A stretch of DNA of 35,805 bases from a bacterium (GTDB lineage: Bacteria > Gemmatimonadota > Glassbacteria > GWA2-58-10), in contig JAJFUG010000052.1 in NCBI GenBank assembly GCA_021372515.1, forward strand, positions 1-35,805. The letters run 5' to 3'. Shown here one piece after another: positions 33,395-35,805 of this stretch; within the stretch, counting starts at the first letter, position 1, and every line of letters begins with the position of its first letter. The notes beneath the pieces were generated by a model. The model had not been told where the DNA came from, made no database searches, and worked only from the letters and a program-made list of their open reading frames with translations. Position numbers and translations under genes: made by a program.

Positions 33395-34618
33395 ATGAAA
33401 AAACACCTTTCACTCAGTCTGGCCCTGCTCGCGGCTGCCGCTCTCCTGGCCGCGCTGGCCTATGTACTTCCCGCGGCCGAACCCGCCCCGCAGCACGGCC
33501 TGGCCGCGCTCTACCCTGGAGATATCGGCCTGGCCTCCGACAGCTCTGTCGTGTTCTACGAGGATTTCGAAAGCGGCACTGTGGCCGACCTGCTCACGCG
33601 CTGGACCAGCATGAACAACAAGGACAACCGGGTGCTCGATTTCGTCGCGGACAGCATCGCGGGCAGCCCGGGACGGCGCAGCCTGCGGATCACCGGCGCC
33701 AAGGGCCACGACACCGGCGGCGACCTCTGGAAGCTGCTGGACAAGGGCTATGACCGTCTTTACGCCCGCTATTACTGCAAGTTCGCCCCAGACGCCCCCT
33801 ACGTGCACCATTTCGTGGCCCTGGGCGGCAAGACTAGCACCGCGCCCTACCCCGAGGGCGCCGCAGGCACACGCCCTAACGGCTACGACCGCTTCGGATC
33901 CACGGTCGACCTGGAGCGCTCCGGCACACCACCGCCGGGGGCCTGGTTTTTCTATACCTACTGGAGCGAGATGCACAGTTGGCAGACTGAAAGCGGCGAG
34001 AGCGACGGCCGGCCGAACCCATTCTACGGCAACCCGTTCCGCCCGGACAGCAACCTCATCGCCCGGCGCGGCCAGTGGCAGTGCGTGGAGATCATGATAA
34101 AGCTCAACCAGCCGGACAGCACGGACGGCGAGCAGGCGTTCTGGGTGGACGGCCGTCTGGCGGCGCACTGGGGCCCGGGAACACACACCGGGACCTGGTT
34201 CAGGGACGCGTTCCGCACCTCGGGCGTTTTCAACACCGATCCCAAGCCCTTCGCGGGCTTCCGCTGGCGCAAGACCGAGGCCCTGCGGATCAACACGTTC
34301 TGGTTGCAGTACTACCTGGCCTCGATCTTCGAGGAGAATGTCCGCCCCGATGACCCCGCGATCCCCTACAACGGTGACATCGCCCGGGTGGAGTTCGACA
34401 ACGTGGTGCTGGCCACGCACTACATCGGGCCGATAGTCTCCACGCTCAGCACGGGGTACGACTACAACGGGGATGGAGTGAAAGGCCTGGGGGATGTCTG
34501 GAGCCTTTTGCGGCTGCACGCCACGGACCGGGCCGATATGCGGGCGGATTTCAACGGGGATGGCAGCCCCGACCTGCGCGACGCCCTGGACCTGCTGCTG
34601 GAAGTGCTCAAAGGCTGA
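33395..34618 (+). CDS. Secreted protein with dockerin-like tail, paralog 1
   Basis: A 407-residue exported protein. The signal peptide (core SLALLAAAALLAALAYVL) is followed by a long beta-rich domain (about 45-330) of concanavalin/polysaccharide-lyase-like look, with VVFYEDFESG, SLRITGAKGHDTGG, YARYYCKFAPDAPYVHHF, QAFWVDGRLAAHW and FDNVVLATHYIGPI. The tail is a dockerin-like module: two EF-hand-type loops, DYNGDGVKGLGD and DFNGDGSPDLRD, about 35 residues apart. Such tails usually bind cohesins or anchor proteins in the envelope. No cohesin is seen in this window. The exact catalytic or binding role of the main domain is unknown. A close paralog follows 64 nt later. Confidence 0.75.
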   Translation: MKKHLSLSLALLAAAALLAALAYVLPAAEPAPQHGLAALYPGDIGLASDSSVVFYEDFESGTVADLLTRWTSMNNKDNRVLDFVADSIAGSPGRRSLRITGAKGHDTGGDLWKLLDKGYDRLYARYYCKFAPDAPYVHHFVALGGKTSTAPYPEGAAGTRPNGYDRFGSTVDLERSGTPPPGAWFFYTYWSEMHSWQTESGESDGRPNPFYGNPFRPDSNLIARRGQWQCVEIMIKLNQPDSTDGEQAFWVDGRLAAHWGPGTHTGTWFRDAFRTSGVFNTDPKPFAGFRWRKTEALRINTFWLQYYLASIFEENVRPDDPAIPYNGDIARVEFDNVVLATHYIGPIVSTLSTGYDYNGDGVKGLGDVWSLLRLHATDRADMRADFNGDGSPDLRDALDLLLEVLKG

Positions 34619-34682
34619 CACCGGCCGGCCCCACCGCCGGCCGCCGAGTGGAAAATCGTCCTGTAACCGCAGAGGAACGGAC

Positions 34683-35805
34683 ATGAAAAGACCCGCTTTA
34701 CTCAATCTCAGCCTGACCTTGGCTGTCTGCTTTGCCCTTTCCGTCGCCGTAGCCGCCCGGAAAGCGGGTGGGCAGACGGCGACAGAACTGTCCGCAGATT
34801 CCGGCCCGCAGACCGGCCTGGCTGCGCTCTACCCGGGCGACCGGGGAATCGCCAACGACCCAGCGGTCGTTTTCTGCGAGAATTTCGACTCGGCCGGCTC
34901 GGTGACGGCACTGGACACGAACTGGACACTCGCCTCGAACAAGGACAACCGGGTCCTGGCCCTGGTGCAGGATGACCCCACGGGGACTTCCGGCGGGCGC
35001 AGCCTCCGCATGACCGCCACCAAGGACCACGACACCGGCGGCTATCTCTGGAAGCTTCTCGACGGGGGCTACGACCAGCTGTACGCCCGGTTCTACGTCA
35101 AATTCGCCGCCGACGCCCCCTATGTGCACCATTTCGTGGAGCTGGGCGCCCGCCGCGACCGTCTGCCCTACCCGATGCCCGAGGCCGGCTCCCGTCCGGC
35201 CGGCGACAACGCTTTCCTGGCCTACATGGACCTGGGCGGCTCGGACCGGGCCAACCCGCCGGGGCTCTGGATGCTGTACACCTACTGGTGCGAGATGCAC
35301 AGCTGGCAGACCCCCGCGGGAGTGCCGGACGGTGTGCGCGAGGCCCCGTACTACGGCAACCTGTTCGGCCCGGACACGCCGGAGCAGGCCAAGCGCGGCG
35401 AGTGGCAGTGTGTCGAGTTCATGATCAAGTGCAACAGCGCACCGGACAAAACGGACGGCGAGGAGGCGTTCTGGGTCGACGGGCGGCTGGTGGACCGCTG
35501 GGCCCCCGGCACACACTCCGGCACCTGGGGCAACGACCGGTTCCACACCAGCGGCCAGTACAACACCGATCCCAAGCCGTTCCCCGGTTTCCGCTGGCGC
35601 ACCGATGACAGGGTGAAGATCAACACTTTCTGGCTCGAATACTACATGGAGGGGGCGTTCGACAATCCGCTCCCGGATACCACTCTTGCCATAAACCGTC
35701 AGACCGCCCGGGTCCAGTTCGACAACATTGTCCTGGCCACGCGCTACATCGGGCCGATCGCCTCCACGCTCACGACCGGGTACGACTACAACGGCGACGG
35801 TCACA
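34683..35805 (+). CDS. Secreted protein with dockerin-like tail, paralog 2 (partial)
   Basis: Cut by the window end; 374 codons are visible. Signal peptide core LLNLSLTLAVCFALSVAVAA, then the same beta-rich domain as paralog 1: LAALYPGDRGIA, SNKDNRVL, KDHDTGGYLWKLLDGGYD, DAPYVHHFVELGA, and EAFWVDGRLVDRW. The sequence ends inside the first dockerin-like loop (YDYNGDGH), so that module continues outside the window. AGAGGAA stands before the ATG at 34683. Clear similarity over the whole visible length marks a tandem duplication. Both copies probably serve the same extracellular glycan or surface function (inference). Confidence 0.75.
   Translation, partial: MKRPALLNLSLTLAVCFALSVAVAARKAGGQTATELSADSGPQTGLAALYPGDRGIANDPAVVFCENFDSAGSVTALDTNWTLASNKDNRVLALVQDDPTGTSGGRSLRMTATKDHDTGGYLWKLLDGGYDQLYARFYVKFAADAPYVHHFVELGARRDRLPYPMPEAGSRPAGDNAFLAYMDLGGSDRANPPGLWMLYTYWCEMHSWQTPAGVPDGVREAPYYGNLFGPDTPEQAKRGEWQCVEFMIKCNSAPDKTDGEEAFWVDGRLVDRWAPGTHSGTWGNDRFHTSGQYNTDPKPFPGFRWRTDDRVKINTFWLEYYMEGAFDNPLPDTTLAINRQTARVQFDNIVLATRYIGPIASTLTTGYDYNGDGH

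Noticed and set aside
34698-35804. Minus-strand frame over the last paralog
   Set aside because: The + strand frame is open over the same stretch, has a signal peptide and aligns with the upstream paralog; the minus frame is its shadow.

Overview
The window reads as a piece of a GC-rich, Gram-negative bacterial chromosome. Lipoprotein, outer-membrane and secreted proteins with signal peptides point to a diderm. A DUF4837-type lipoprotein next to dnaE, the rpsF-rpsR-(DUF2232)-rplI order, secreted glycan-related proteins with dockerin-like tails and many intergenic palindromes would fit an uncultured lineage of the FCB superphylum. That placement is inference. Several promoter candidates are E. 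coli-like (TTGACA-type -35 boxes, 16-18 nt spacers), which argues against a typical Bacteroidota with its TTTG/TAnnTTTG promoters.

Layout. (1) 1-4948: a DUF4837-like lipoprotein gene and dnaE, whose product keeps the PHP metal ligands. (2) 4982-9706: an accessory zone with an AT-rich SEC-C protein gene, a HEPN/MNT (HepT-MntA type) toxin-antitoxin pair, a glyoxalase-II-like hydrolase, a small four-cysteine protein and an AT-rich Mrr-type endonuclease. (3) 9709-13015, minus strand: a Na+/solute symporter, a class I glutamine amidotransferase and an SDR oxidoreductase, apparently one operon. (4) 13261-15749: an outer-membrane beta-barrel protein, a small membrane protein and a CtpA-type S41 protease. 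(5) 16040-18263: S6, S18, a DUF2232 membrane protein and L9, with a terminator after L9. (6) 18619-19913, minus strand: a small hypothetical gene, two paralogous small membrane proteins, and ssb, whose acidic C-terminal tip lies in another frame. (7) 20260-25205: a large NTPase-TPR protein with an altered Walker A motif, a methyltransferase-like protein, and a convergent AGCS alanine symporter. (8) 25440-31524: a secreted glycoside-hydrolase-like protein, a small anchored protein, and three tandem PIG-L deacetylases (one cytosolic, two exported). (9) 31671-33106: a compact AT-rich BglII/BstYI-type restriction-modification pair. (10) 33395 to the end: two tandem secreted paralogs with dockerin-like tails, the second cut by the window edge.

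Three AT-rich islands (SEC-C, Mrr, BglII-type R-M) interrupt an otherwise uniformly GC-rich background. Two of them encode DNA-targeting enzymes, and a toxin-antitoxin pair lies beside the first, so the region looks like housekeeping DNA that has repeatedly taken up defence cargo. Palindromic elements of at least four kinds sit in gaps between genes. No tRNA, rRNA, CRISPR array or insertion sequence was recognised.
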